Source: Streptomyces sp. NRRL S-1022
Lineage (GTDB): Bacteria; Actinomycetota; Actinomycetes; Streptomycetales; Streptomycetaceae
NCBI RefSeq assembly: GCF_000720135.1
Contig: NZ_JOIU01000008.1
Span: 1 to 64,000 of the forward strand
Direction of reading: 5' to 3'
Length of the DNA: 64,000 bases
This document shows positions 19,720-28,026 of the stretch, one piece after another. The translations under genes were made by a program, and so were the position numbers. Within the stretch, counting starts at the first letter, position 1, and each line of letters opens with the position of its first letter. Under the pieces are notes generated by a model that was given only the letters and a program-made list of their open reading frames with translations, was not told the DNA's origin and did no database searches.

Positions 19720-19983
19720 TCACACGGCGGCCTTCTTCAGGCGGCGGCGTTCCCGCTCGGACAGCCCGCCCCAGATGCCGAAGCGCTCGTCGTTGGCGAG
19801 GGCGTACTCAAGGCACTCGGAGCGGACCTCGCAGGCGAGGCAGACCTTCTTGGCCTCTCTGGTGGAGCCGCCCTTCTCGGGGAAGAAGGACTCGGGGTCG
19901 GTCTGGGCGCACAGCGCGCGCTCCTGCCAGCCGAGTTCCTCGTCCGCGTCGTCGACCAGCAGTTGCTGCACCAGCTCGGTCAT
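19720..19983 (-). CDS. whiB: WhiB sporulation regulator
   Basis: This 87-residue iron-sulfur protein is WhiB, the founding Wbl protein. It binds sigma factor region 4 and works with WhiA to commit aerial hyphae to sporulation septation. The 4Fe-4S cysteines are Cys25, Cys48, Cys51 and Cys57 (VCLACEVRSEC), followed by the turn FGIWGG and a basic tail RERRRLKKAAV. The sequence appears identical, from memory, to S. coelicolor WhiB. The start is the ATG at 19983. The long upstream region (to about 20366) carries a strong promoter at 20056-20085 and further palindromes, consistent with developmental control. S. coelicolor whiB is known to have two promoters. Confidence 0.98.
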   Translation of the reverse strand: MTELVQQLLVDDADEELGWQERALCAQTDPESFFPEKGGSTREAKKVCLACEVRSECLEYALANDERFGIWGGLSERERRRLKKAAV

Positions 19984-20055
19984 GTGCGCCCCTCGTCTGT
20001 CTTTCGCGTCCCCGTGCGTAGCCGTTACCGATTTCGGCTGAACGACACGAGTGAA

Positions 20056-20085
20056 ATTACAAGTGTGCTGCTCCGGGCGAGTCAA
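20056..20085 (-). promoter_or_regulatory. whiB proximal promoter
   Basis: On the minus strand TTGACT (20085-20080) is separated by 18 bases from TGTAAT (20061-20056), about 70 bases before the whiB ATG. Both hexamers match the vegetative consensus well. Confidence 0.65.
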
Positions 20086-20200
20086 GCCGAGATCTGCTAT
20101 TGGGCCCGTTATTCACTCTGCGGAACCAAGGCCGTGCGGAAAGTGTTCAAATCGCCATATACCTTGACACGCAGCTGGGCCCGCGGGGGCGATCGAACCC

Positions 20201-20220
20201 CCGTACAGATCTCTGTACGG
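20201..20220. promoter_or_regulatory. perfect palindrome upstream of whiB
   Basis: CCGTACAGA (20201-20209) and TCTGTACGG (20212-20220) form a perfect 9-base inverted repeat with a 2-base centre, the shape of a dimeric repressor or activator operator. A second stem, CGGGGG...CCCCCG (20184-20203), abuts it. The binding protein is unknown. Confidence 0.45.
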
Positions 20221-20296
20221 AGAAGGACGTCTCCGTGTTCGATCGCGTTCCGCGAGGCTGGAGCGCTCGGATGTGCCCCATGTGTCCCGACCTCCC

Positions 20297-20341
20297 GGTG
20301 AGCAAACCTTTCACCGCACAGATGGACCGGATGAGGTGAAA
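20297..20341. promoter_or_regulatory. BldD-like GGTGA/TCACC repeats between whiB and the Cys leader
   Basis: GGTGA (20297-20301), TCACC (20311-20315) and GGTGA (20335-20339) form overlapping inverted repeats; TTTCACC and GGTGAAA (20309-20315 and 20335-20341) match perfectly. The layout resembles the published BldD half-site pattern AGTGA(n)TCACC, and whiB is a known BldD target. The assignment here is inference. The repeats end 25 bases before the leader-peptide promoter. Confidence 0.35.
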
Positions 20342-20366
20342 CATGTCCCACATACCGGGCCCTGAG

Positions 20367-20395
20367 TTGACAGTGCGGGTGTGAACCGGTGTCCT
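20367..20395 (+). promoter_or_regulatory. promoter of the cysteine leader peptide and cysteine dioxygenase
   Basis: A perfect TTGACA (20367-20372) is followed by a 17-base spacer and TGTCCT (20390-20395). Initiation about seven bases further on would fall at or next to the ATG at 20403, giving a leaderless leader-peptide mRNA. Confidence 0.65.
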
Positions 20396-20402
20396 AGTGG
20401 GC

Positions 20403-20498
20403 ATGCTCGCGAACTTGGCGCTCACCTTGACCCGCACCGCCGGGTCCCTCGGTGCCGCCCGCGCGCGCTGTAGCTGTTGTTGCTGTCCCAGCTGTTGA
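20403..20498 (+). CDS. cysteine-rich leader peptide (31 residues)
   Basis: This frame encodes a 31-residue peptide whose end reads CSCCCCPSC before TGA: six cysteines among the last nine residues, in a window where Cys codons are rare. A consensus promoter places transcription start at or next to its ATG, so it is probably translated from a leaderless mRNA. It lies 172 bases before a cysteine dioxygenase gene on the same strand. Poly-cysteine leaderless small ORFs that sense cysteinyl-tRNA supply are known upstream of cysteine-metabolism genes in mycobacteria. By analogy, ribosome stalling at the Cys codons would control cysteine dioxygenase. The function here is inferred; the peptide sequence is directly visible. 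Confidence 0.8.
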   Translation: MLANLALTLTRTAGSLGAARARCSCCCCPSC

Positions 20499-20609
20499 GC
20501 CGAGCCCGCTCCGGCTGTTCCCGAGTCCATACCGGCTCGGTCGCGTCTCCCCCTCAGTGATCCCTCATCCGGGGAATCCGGGGACACCCCGCACGCCCGT
20601 GACCCGGGC
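20472..20609 (+). promoter_or_regulatory. attenuator-like competing hairpins after the Cys leader
   Basis: AGCTG (20472-20476) pairs with CAGCT (20490-20494), enclosing the Cys codons. AGCCG (20498-20502) can pair with CGGCT (20512-20516), but the same bases also pair as CCGAGCC (20500-20506) with GGCTCGG (20534-20540), so the two folds exclude each other. Two GC hairpins follow, CGGGG-aca-CCCCG (20579-20591) and GCCCG-tgacc-CGGGC (20595-20609). The arrangement suits ribosome-position-dependent control. Confidence 0.45.
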
Positions 20610-20670
20610 GGACCGTACGCGTCACCCCAGCACCAGCCCCCACTCTTCCGCCGAGGACCAGCGCACCCAG

Positions 20671-21177
20671 ATGAACAGCGACAACGACCTCCAGATCGCC
20701 GGCGACATCCTCGAGGTACCGCACCTGCTCCAGCCGCCGCGCGAGCACCCGGCGACCGTCGCCGAGTTCGTGGGGCTCGCCCGGTCGATCGCCGCCGACC
20801 GCGCCCAGTGGGCCCCCCTCGTCCGGTACGACGCCACCACCCGCTGGTACCACCGGCTGCGCACCGGCCCCGGCTACGAGGTGTGGCTGCTGTCCTGGGT
20901 GCCCGGGCAGGGCAGCGGGCTGCACGACCACGGACCCTCGTCCGGCGTGCTCACCGTCCTGGAGGGCACCCTCACCGAACGCACCGAGCGCGGCACGCGC
21001 GCGCTGGCGGCGGGTTCCCAGCGGGTGTTCGCGCCGGGATACGTCCACGAGGTCGTCAACGACGCGCTGGAGCCGGCGGTCAGCCTGCACGTGTACCACC
21101 CCGGCCTGACCCGGATGCCGATGCACACCTCCCCGCACTGCGAGGCGCGCACCGGGCCGGGTGCGGTGACTGCCTGA
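20671..21177 (+). CDS. cysteine dioxygenase family protein
   Basis: This 168-residue cupin oxidises cysteine to cysteine sulfinic acid using Fe(II) and O2. The iron ligands are visible in LHDHGPSSGVLTVLEG (His85, His87) and YVHEVVND (His126). Cupin motif 1 carries the extended spacing of bacterial cysteine dioxygenases. I start it at ATG 20671; the frame is open further upstream but the codons there look non-coding, and GAGGA lies about 15 bases before the ATG. Its upstream leader peptide ends in a cysteine run, which independently supports a link to cysteine. It precedes the F420 genes on the same strand with a 34-base gap. Confidence 0.88.
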   Translation: MNSDNDLQIAGDILEVPHLLQPPREHPATVAEFVGLARSIAADRAQWAPLVRYDATTRWYHRLRTGPGYEVWLLSWVPGQGSGLHDHGPSSGVLTVLEGTLTERTERGTRALAAGSQRVFAPGYVHEVVNDALEPAVSLHVYHPGLTRMPMHTSPHCEARTGPGAVTA

Positions 21178-21211
21178 CGCATTGTCGGACCCGCCTGCAA
21201 GACTTGCTCCC

Positions 21212-22171
21212 ATGCGCATTGTGGTTCTGGCAGGCGGCATCGGCGGTGCCCGTTTCCTGCGCGGTCTGAAGCAGGCCGCGCCGGACGCGGACATCACCGT
21301 CATCGGCAACACCGGCGACGACATCCACCTCTTCGGGCTGAAGGTCTGCCCGGACCTGGACACGGTGATGTACACGCTCGGCGGCGGCATCAACGAGGAG
21401 CAGGGCTGGGGGCGGTCCGACGAGACCTTCCACCTCAAGGAGGAACTGGCGGCGTACGGCGTCGGCCCGGAGTGGTTCGGGCTGGGCGACCGCGACTTCG
21501 CCACGCACATCGTGCGGACGCAGATGCTGGGCGCCGGCTATCCGCTGAGCGCGGTCACCGAGGCGCTGTGCGACCGCTGGAAGCCGGGCGTGCGGCTCAT
21601 CCCGATGACCGACGACCGCGTCGAGACCCATGTGGCCGTCGTGCTGGAGGGTGAGCGCAAGGCGGTCCACTTCCAGGAGTACTGGGTGAAGCTGCGCGCC
21701 TCGGTCCCGGCCGAGGCGGTCGTCCCGGTCGGCGCCGAGCAGGCCAAGCCGGCCCCGGGCGTGCTGGAGGCCATCGCGGAGGCGGACGTCATCCTCTTCC
21801 CGCCGTCCAACCCGGTCGTGTCCATCGGCACCATCCTCGCCGTGCCCGGTATCCGCGAGGCCATCGCCGAGGCGGGCGTGCCGGTGGTCGGCCTCTCCCC
21901 GATCGTCGGCGACGCGCCGGTGCGCGGCATGGCCGACAAGGTGCTCGCCGCGGTCGGCGTGGAGTCCACGGCCGCCGCGGTCGCCGAGCACTACGGCTCG
22001 GGGCTGCTGGACGGCTGGCTGGTCGACACGGTCGACGCGGGCGCGGTCGAGCGGATCGAGGCGGACGGCATCCGCTGCCGGGCGGTGCCGCTGATGATGA
22101 CCGACGTGGACGCGACCGCGCAGATGGTGCGGGAGGCGCTGGCGCTGGCCGAGGAGGTGCGGGGGGCGTGA
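21212..22171 (+). CDS. fbiA: 2-phospho-L-lactate (phosphoenolpyruvate) transferase, F420 biosynthesis
   Basis: This 319-residue CofD/FbiA enzyme joins the lactyl- or PEP-derived phosphoguanylate to Fo to make F420-0 or dehydro-F420-0. The N-terminal [19 protein letters not shown] and the following [19 protein letters not shown] are family signatures, as are [16 protein letters not shown] and [13 protein letters not shown]. The ATG at 21212 lacks a clear ribosome-binding site. Its end overlaps the start of fbiB as GTGA. The pair mirrors fbiA-fbiB next to whiB2 in mycobacteria. Confidence 0.96.
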   Translation: MRIVVLAGGIGGARFLRGLKQAAPDADITVIGNTGDDIHLFGLKVCPDLDTVMYTLGGGINEEQGWGRSDETFHLKEELAAYGVGPEWFGLGDRDFATHIVRTQMLGAGYPLSAVTEALCDRWKPGVRLIPMTDDRVETHVAVVLEGERKAVHFQEYWVKLRASVPAEAVVPVGAEQAKPAPGVLEAIAEADVILFPPSNPVVSIGTILAVPGIREAIAEAGVPVVGLSPIVGDAPVRGMADKVLAAVGVESTAAAVAEHYGSGLLDGWLVDTVDAGAVERIEADGIRCRAVPLMMTDVDATAQMVREALALAEEVRGA

Positions 22172-23562
22172 GCGCGACGGCGTCCGCCGGGCCGGCCGAG
22201 CAGCCCGGGTACCGGGTCTGGGCCTTGTCCGGCATCCCCGAGGTGCGGCCGGGCGACGACGTCGCCAAGCTGATCGCCGCGGCCGAGCCGGGCCTGGCCG
22301 ACGGCGATGTGCTGATCGTCACCTCCAAGATCGTCTCCAAGGCCGAGGGGCGGATCGTGCAGGCGGCCGACCGGGAGGCCGCGATCGATGCCGAGACGGT
22401 CCGGGTCGTGGCCCGGCGCGGCGCGCTGCGCATCGTGGAGAACCGGCAGGGACTGGTCATGGCCGCGGCGGGCGTCGACGCCTCCAACACTCCGGCCGGG
22501 ACGGTGCTGTTGCTGCCCGAGGACCCGGACGCGTCCGCGCGCGCGATCCGGGCGGGGCTGCGCGACTCCCTCGGCGTCGACGTCGGCGTCGTCGTCACCG
22601 ACACCTTCGGGCGGCCCTGGCGGGCTGGGCTCACGGACGTGGCGATCGGCGCGGCCGGGGTACGCGTGCTGGACGATCTGCGCGGCGGCACGGACGCGTA
22701 CGGCAACCCGCTGAGCGCGACCGTCGTCGCCACGGCGGACGAGCTGGCCGCCGCCGGTGACCTGGTCAAGGGCAAGGCGGCGGGGCGGCCGGTGGCCGTG
22801 GTGCGCGGACTGCCCCACGTGCTCGCCACCGCCGCCGCCGCCGGCTCCCCCGACGCTTCCGACGTATTCGACTCCGCCGGCGCTTCCGGGGACGGCGGTG
22901 CCGACCAGGGCGCGCGGGCGCTGGTGCGCGCCGCGCGGGACGACATGTTCCGGCTCGGCACCTCCGAGGCGGTGCGGGAGGCCGTCACCCAGCGCCGTAC
23001 GGTGCGGACGTTCACCGACGAGCCCGTGGACCCCGGTGCGGTCCGCCGCGCGGTGGCCGCCGCGGTCACCGCGCCCGCTCCGCACCACACCACGCCCTGG
23101 CGGTTCGTGCTGCTGGAGTCGGAGGAGTCGCGGGTACGGCTGCTGGACGCGATGCGGGACGCCTGGATCGCCGACCTGCGCCGGGACGGCAGGAGCGAGG
23201 AGTCCGTCGCCAAGCGGATCCGGCGCGGTGACGTGCTGCGCAACGCGCCGTACCTGATCGTGCCGTGCCTCGTCATGGACGGCTCGCACACCTACGGGGA
23301 CGCCCGGCGGGACGGTGCCGAGCGGGAGATGTTCGTCGTCGCCATGGGCGCGGGCGTGCAGAACCTGCTGGTCGCGCTGGCCGGGGAGCAGCTGGGTTCG
23401 GCCTGGGTGTCGTCCACGATGTTCTGCCGGGACGTGGTCCGTGACGTCCTGGGGCTGCCTGCGGACTGGGATCCGATGGGCGCGGTGGCGGTCGGCCGTC
23501 CGGCGGAGGAGCCGGGACCGCGGCCGGAGCGGGACGCGGGGGCGTTCGTGACGGTGCGCTGA
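22168..23562 (+). CDS. fbiB: bifunctional F420-0:gamma-glutamyl ligase / FMN-dependent reductase
   Basis: This 464-residue protein has a CofE-type ligase domain (about 1-250), with [15 protein letters not shown] and [16 protein letters not shown], which adds glutamates to F420-0. It is fused to an FMN nitroreductase-like domain (about 275-450; [35 protein letters not shown]), which in actinobacteria reduces dehydro-F420-0. Both domains look intact. The GTG start overlaps the fbiA stop. The two genes form the core of F420 tail synthesis. Confidence 0.96.
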   Translation: MSATASAGPAEQPGYRVWALSGIPEVRPGDDVAKLIAAAEPGLADGDVLIVTSKIVSKAEGRIVQAADREAAIDAETVRVVARRGALRIVENRQGLVMAAAGVDASNTPAGTVLLLPEDPDASARAIRAGLRDSLGVDVGVVVTDTFGRPWRAGLTDVAIGAAGVRVLDDLRGGTDAYGNPLSATVVATADELAAAGDLVKGKAAGRPVAVVRGLPHVLATAAAAGSPDASDVFDSAGASGDGGADQGARALVRAARDDMFRLGTSEAVREAVTQRRTVRTFTDEPVDPGAVRRAVAAAVTAPAPHHTTPWRFVLLESEESRVRLLDAMRDAWIADLRRDGRSEESVAKRIRRGDVLRNAPYLIVPCLVMDGSHTYGDARRDGAEREMFVVAMGAGVQNLLVALAGEQLGSAWVSSTMFCRDVVRDVLGLPADWDPMGAVAVGRPAEEPGPRPERDAGAFVTVR

Positions 23563-23626
23563 GCGCCTAGTCTCGTAGGACGGCACCGGCACCTCCGGAA
23601 GCCCACCGGCACCCTAGGACTCACTC

Positions 23627-24679
23627 GTGGCAGGACGATTCCCCCAGCGGCCGGCACTCCCCCACGGCCCGAAAGGCGTGGGAAGTGCCCCCGTGCCCGT
23701 GCGCGGGCAGGTCGCCGTACCCGCGGCGGCCGCTGCCGGGATACCGCGGCAGGCGGCGGTCCCCGCGCGGGTTCGGCGATGGGTGCCGGACGGGCCGCTG
23801 GACCTCGGGCTGATCCTCGGGCCGCTGCGGCGCGGGCCCGCCGACCCGACGTTCCGGGCCACGGCGGACGGCTCCGTGTGGCGGGCCTGCCGTACGCCCG
23901 CCGGGCCGGGCACGCTGCGGGTGCGGGCGTACGGCGGTGAGGTGTGCGGTGAGGCGTGGGGGCCGGGGGCCGAGTGGCTGCTGGAGCGGTTGCCGGAGCT
24001 GCTCGGTGCCGCCGACGATCCCGGCGCGTTCGTGCCGCGGCACCGGGTGGTGGCGCTGGCGCGGCACCGGCGGCCGGGGCTGCGGCTGACCCGGACGGGG
24101 CTGGTGTTGGAGTCGTTGATTCCGTCCGTGCTGGAGCAGAAGGTCACCACCGACGAGGCGTACCGGGCGTGGCGGCGGCTCGTACGGGGGTTCGGGGAGC
24201 CGGCGCCGGGGCCCGCGGGGGTGAGCGAGCGGCCGATGTGGGTGATGCCGGCGCCGCGTACATGGGCGCTGATCCCGTCCTGGGAGTGGCATCGGGCCGG
24301 TGTGGACGACAAGCGGGCGTCCACGATCCTGCGGGCCGTGCGGGTCGCTGCGCGGCTTGAGCAGGCGGTGGGGATGCCGGCGGACGAGGCCCGGGCGCGG
24401 CTGGAGGTCGTGCCGGGGGTGGGGCCGTGGACGTCGGCGGAGGTGGTGCAGCGCAGTCATGGGGCGGCGGATGAGGTGACCGTCGGGGATCTGCATCTGC
24501 CGGGCATCGTGGGGTGGGCGCTGGCGGGGGACCGGGACGCGGACGACGCGGAGATGCTGCGGCTGCTGGAGCCGTATGCCGGGCAGCGGCACCGGGCGGC
24601 TCGGCTGATCCTGCTGAGCGGGGCGGTACCGGCACGCCGCGCCCCGAAGATGCGCCGCGTCGACATCGGCTTGCTCTGA
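23627..24679 (+). CDS. DNA-3-methyladenine glycosylase II-like base-excision enzyme (HhH-GPD)
   Basis: This 350-residue protein is an HhH-GPD superfamily DNA glycosylase of the AlkA type that would excise alkylated bases. The core contains SLIPSVLEQKVTTDEAYRAW, the helix-hairpin-helix LEVVPGVGPWTSAEV and the catalytic Asp region VTVGDLHLPG (Asp288). The first 60 residues are Ala/Pro-rich and not conserved, so the GTG start at 23627 may be too early. It is rightward, 64 bases after fbiB. Its 3' side abuts the 43-base minisatellite. Confidence 0.88.
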   Translation: MAGRFPQRPALPHGPKGVGSAPVPVRGQVAVPAAAAAGIPRQAAVPARVRRWVPDGPLDLGLILGPLRRGPADPTFRATADGSVWRACRTPAGPGTLRVRAYGGEVCGEAWGPGAEWLLERLPELLGAADDPGAFVPRHRVVALARHRRPGLRLTRTGLVLESLIPSVLEQKVTTDEAYRAWRRLVRGFGEPAPGPAGVSERPMWVMPAPRTWALIPSWEWHRAGVDDKRASTILRAVRVAARLEQAVGMPADEARARLEVVPGVGPWTSAEVVQRSHGAADEVTVGDLHLPGIVGWALAGDRDADDAEMLRLLEPYAGQRHRAARLILLSGAVPARRAPKMRRVDIGLL

Positions 24680-24700
24680 CGCGTCCTCGGGTCGGGACCG

Positions 24701-25018
24701 GCTTCCCCACCGGCGCTGCCGGGCCCGGCCGGGGGCGGAACGCTCACCGGCGCTGCCAGGCTCAGGCCGGCCGGGAATCGTTTCGCTCACCGGCGCTGCC
24801 AGGCTCAGGCCGGCCGGGAATCGTTTCGCTCACCGGCACTGCCAAGCCCAGGCCCGCCGGGAATCGCTTCGCTCACCGGCACTGCCAAGCCCAGGCCCGC
24901 CGGGAATCGCTTCGCTCACCGGCACTGCCAAGCCCAGGCCGGCCCGGAATCGCTTCGCTCACCGGCACTGCCAAGCCCAGGCCCGCCGGGAATCGCTTCG
25001 CTCACCGGCGCTGCCAGG
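24701..25018. repeat. 43-base minisatellite between alkA-like and manC-like genes
   Basis: A 43-base unit beginning GCTCACCGGCRCTGCCARGC occurs six times in perfect register at 24742, 24785, 24828, 24871, 24914 and 24957. A 19-base partial copy follows at 25000 and a degenerate copy precedes at 24701. Copies 1-2 form one subtype and copies 3-6 another (GCACTGCCAAGCCCAGG). The period is not a multiple of three and no frame stays coherent, so it is non-coding. There are no unique spacers, so it is not CRISPR. It fills the convergent gap. Confidence 0.95.
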
Positions 25019-25188
25019 GTGCCGCTGCGCCCACCCGTGCCGCCCCAGCAGCACGACTGCCCGCAGCTACGGCGACACGACGGCCGCCACCAAGGCGGAC
25101 ACCGCCCCAGCCACGCAGCACGGCTGCCCGGGGCTGTGGCGGCTCGGCGGTGGGGCGCTCTCCCGGGAGCGGCGGTCCGAGGCTGGGG
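25019..25188. other. non-repeat remainder of the alkA/manC intergenic region
   Basis: These 170 bases between the minisatellite and the manC-like stop codon show no gene, no strong hairpin and no clear promoter. They contain only loose GCAGCACGRCTGCCCG echoes at 25050 and 25116. Confidence 0.4.
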
Positions 25189-26271
25189 TTACTGGTCCGA
25201 CGAGAAGCGGACGGCGCCGGAGGGGATGCGGGCGTCGCACCACACCCGGACCCCCTCGCGGAGCTCGTTGTCGGCGCCGATGACCGCGCCGTCGCCGATG
25301 ACCGTGCCGGTGAGGACGGAGCGTTCGCCGACGCGGGCCCGGGTGCCGATGAGGGAGTCGGTGATGACGGCACCGGGCTCGATGACGGCGCCCGGAAGAA
25401 TGGTGGAGCCGAAGATCCGCGCGTCCTCCGCCACGAACGCGCCCTCGCCCACCACCGTGCCGCCGGTCAGCTTGGCGTTGGGCGCCACCGTGGCCGTGGG
25501 CAGCACGAGACGGTCGCCGCAGCGGCCGGGCACGGCCGGGGACGGCGCGCGGCCGAGGACCAGGTCGGCCGAGCCGCGGACGAACGCGGCCGGGGTGCCG
25601 AGGTCCAGCCAGTACGTGGAGTCGACCATGCCCTGCAGATGCGCGCCGGCGGCCAGCAGCCCGGGGAAGGTCTCCCGCTCCACCGACACCGGCCGCCCGG
25701 CCGGGATCGTGTCGATCAGCGAGCGGCGGAAGACGTACGCCCCCGCGTTGATCTGGTCGGTGACGATCTCCTCCGGCGTCTGCGGCTTCTCCAGGAAGGC
25801 CAGGACGCGCCCCGTCTCGTCCGTGGGCACGAGGCCGTACGCGCGCGGGTCCGTCACCTTCGTCAGGTGGAGCGAGACATCGGCGCCCGTCGACTCGTGG
25901 GTGTCCACCAGGGCCCTGATGTCCAGGCCCGTCAGGATGTCGCCGTTGAAGATCAGCACCGGGTCGTCGGGCCCGGAGTGCAGGCGGGCGGCGACGTTGC
26001 GGATGGCCCCGCCCGTGCCGAGCGGCTCCTCCTCCGTCACGTACTCGATGTGCAGGCCCAGCGCGGAGCCGTCGCCGAAGTACGGCTCGAAGACCTCGGC
26101 CAGATAGCTGGTCGCGAGGACGATGTGCTCGACGCCCGCCGCCCGCGCCCGCGCCAGCTGGTGGGTGAGGAACGGCACTCCGGCGGCCGGGACCATCGGC
26201 TTGGGCGTGTGCACCGTGAGCGGTCGCAGCCGGGTGCCTTTGCCGCCGACCAGGAGGATCGCTTCTGTCAC
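25189..26271 (-). CDS. mannose-1-phosphate guanylyltransferase-like nucleotidyltransferase
   Basis: This 360-residue cytosolic enzyme activates a sugar-1-phosphate, probably mannose-1-phosphate to GDP-mannose, given manA and manB nearby. It begins with the pyrophosphorylase signature ILLVGGKGTRLRPLT and continues with TPKPMVPAAG, LIFNGDIL and a C-terminal left-handed beta-helix of hexapeptide repeats (about 255-345: TVVGEGAFVAEDARIFG and so on). The GTG at 26271 is chosen because it places the signature at the N-terminus. M. tuberculosis Rv3264c occupies the equivalent place. Which nucleotide and sugar it uses cannot be read from sequence. Confidence 0.88.
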   Translation of the reverse strand: MTEAILLVGGKGTRLRPLTVHTPKPMVPAAGVPFLTHQLARARAAGVEHIVLATSYLAEVFEPYFGDGSALGLHIEYVTEEEPLGTGGAIRNVAARLHSGPDDPVLIFNGDILTGLDIRALVDTHESTGADVSLHLTKVTDPRAYGLVPTDETGRVLAFLEKPQTPEEIVTDQINAGAYVFRRSLIDTIPAGRPVSVERETFPGLLAAGAHLQGMVDSTYWLDLGTPAAFVRGSADLVLGRAPSPAVPGRCGDRLVLPTATVAPNAKLTGGTVVGEGAFVAEDARIFGSTILPGAVIEPGAVITDSLIGTRARVGERSVLTGTVIGDGAVIGADNELREGVRVWCDARIPSGAVRFSSDQ

Positions 26272-26457
26272 CTGTCGTCTCTGCTTCCTGCCGGGACCGG
26301 CCGAACTACTCGTCAACACTCGTTTCGGCCGGTCAGTGTATGCAGACCGTGCGACGACGCCTCCGATGGCCGCGCGGTGTCCCGTGAATCGGCGTGCGGT
26401 TTCCCCCACCCGTCCCCGCGCCCGTCGCCCCGACGGCGGTGAACGCGGGTCCCGGCC

Positions 26458-27915
26458 TCAGCGTCCCTGGTACGCCGCCGCGCTGGAGCGGGCCGTGCCG
26501 AGCCGGGCGTAGAGCAGCTTGCCGGGGCACTCGGTGGCGAACCCGTCGCGGTGGCCGGAGATCACGTTCAGTCGTACGTTCTTCCCCTTGGGGTACAGAT
26601 TGCCACCGCCCGACGTGAGATATGTCTTTCCTAGGGGATTGGCCCCATAGAGCCCCAGCTTCCACGCGGTGAGCCGGGCGACGGCCGTCACGGCGCTGCC
26701 CGACGGCTTGACCGACCCGTACGTGCCGATCACGGCGATGCCCGTGCTGTTGGTGTTGAAACCGAGGGTGTGTGCGCCGAGCACCGCCTTGGCCACGCCC
26801 CCGGCCCGGCCCTCGTAGATCGTTCCGCACTTGTCGACGAGGAAGTTGTAGCCGATGTCCCGCCAGCCCATGCTCTTGACGTGGTACCGGTAGATGCTGC
26901 GGATGACGGACGGGGCCTGTGCGCAGGTGTACGCGTTGCCCGAGGCCGTGTGGTGGACGAAGGCCGCCTTGACCTTGGCCGTGTAGACGAACCCGTGCTC
27001 GCGCAGTGACTCGTCCGCTCCCCAGCCCCGGCGCGTGACGATCCGGGGGCGCGGTCCGATGTACGGCTTCGCCCGTGCGGGATCGTCGAGCGAGGTGCCC
27101 TGGAGGCGGGCCAGTTCCCGCTCGGTGGCCTCCCGGTCCAGTTCCGGGATCGCGGTGGCGCCGAAGTCGGTGATGTCGGCGTTGGCGCCGGACGCGGCGA
27201 TCGCGGCCTCCGTGTCCAGGGCGGTACCGGGCGGGTCGTCGGCCTCCGCGGCGTCCGACGCCTCGGTGACCCCCGCCTCCCCCGCGCCGGCGTCCCCGTC
27301 CCCCGTGTTCGTCCCGTCCCCTCCGTCGTTCCCGGGGTCGACCAGCTCCAGCCGCAGCCCCGACGGCAGCGGTGACCGCGGCGGGCCTCCCGCCCGGCTG
27401 CCTGCCGCGCCCTGCGGCCCCTCCGCCCGCACCCGCACGTCCACGCCGTCCGACTCCCCCACCCACAGCGGTGCGGTCGCCCCGCGCAGCCGCCGCGCGG
27501 AGCCCTCCGCCGTACCGGGATCGGCGCCATGGCCGGCGGTGTGCGTCTCGACGTCCTGCCAGCCGGACCACCGGCCCGTCGCGGCGGACCGGGTACGCAC
27601 CCGCACCCGGCCGTGCAGTTCACTGCCCGGGTCGTCCCAGACGACGCCGACCAGCGCGAACCGTGCGAGGCCGGTGCGGTGCAGCCCCAGTCCGGGGGCG
27701 CCGCCGAGGACGCGCTCCCGGGCGAGGGGGACGAGCGGCAGCGACCGGGTGCTGCCGGGCACGGCGGCCCCGGCCGGTGCCGGCGCGGCGGACGCGGGCA
27801 GCGCCGGGGTGAGGGCCACGACGGCCGCGAAGGTGACGCCGATCGAGCGGGCGGTGAGCGGGGAGACGCCAGGACAGGAAGGGAGGAATCCACGCATGTG
27901 CATGATCTTTGACAT
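26458..27915 (-). CDS. secreted peptidoglycan-recognition-type N-acetylmuramoyl-L-alanine amidase
   Basis: This protein of about 485 residues has an export signal (GVTFAAVVALTPALPASAAP), a beta-rich central region, a Gly/Asp/Ala-rich linker and a C-terminal PGRP/amidase-2 domain (about 300-480). Zinc ligands are visible in AAFVHHTASGNAY and VISGHRDGFATECPG, and DIGYNFLVDKCGTIYEGR is the family core, so it should cleave the muramoyl-alanine bond. The start is ambiguous among ATGs at 27915, 27903 and 27897; I take the first. It sits next to LCP genes, in line with wall remodelling, and diverges from the TIGR03089 gene. Confidence 0.88.
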   Translation of the reverse strand: MSKIMHMRGFLPSCPGVSPLTARSIGVTFAAVVALTPALPASAAPAPAGAAVPGSTRSLPLVPLARERVLGGAPGLGLHRTGLARFALVGVVWDDPGSELHGRVRVRTRSAATGRWSGWQDVETHTAGHGADPGTAEGSARRLRGATAPLWVGESDGVDVRVRAEGPQGAAGSRAGGPPRSPLPSGLRLELVDPGNDGGDGTNTGDGDAGAGEAGVTEASDAAEADDPPGTALDTEAAIAASGANADITDFGATAIPELDREATERELARLQGTSLDDPARAKPYIGPRPRIVTRRGWGADESLREHGFVYTAKVKAAFVHHTASGNAYTCAQAPSVIRSIYRYHVKSMGWRDIGYNFLVDKCGTIYEGRAGGVAKAVLGAHTLGFNTNSTGIAVIGTYGSVKPSGSAVTAVARLTAWKLGLYGANPLGKTYLTSGGGNLYPKGKNVRLNVISGHRDGFATECPGKLLYARLGTARSSAAAYQGR

Positions 27916-28026
27916 AGTCCGACAAATATGTCCATCAGTTGACTGACGGAGTGTCGGACAACGTTCCGCCGAACCGGTGGCCCCACCGCCCGGCGCCCCC
28001 GCCCGCCCGCGCGTACCCTGTGCCGG

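Noticed and set aside
20184..20203. T-arm-like stem CGGGGG...CCCCCG with TTCGATC on the minus strand, suggesting a tRNA
   Set aside because: The loop is eight bases, and no acceptor stem, anticodon arm or D-arm can be drawn around it.
24701..25018. CRISPR array
   Set aside because: The 43-base units follow one another directly with no unique spacers and no cas genes are present.
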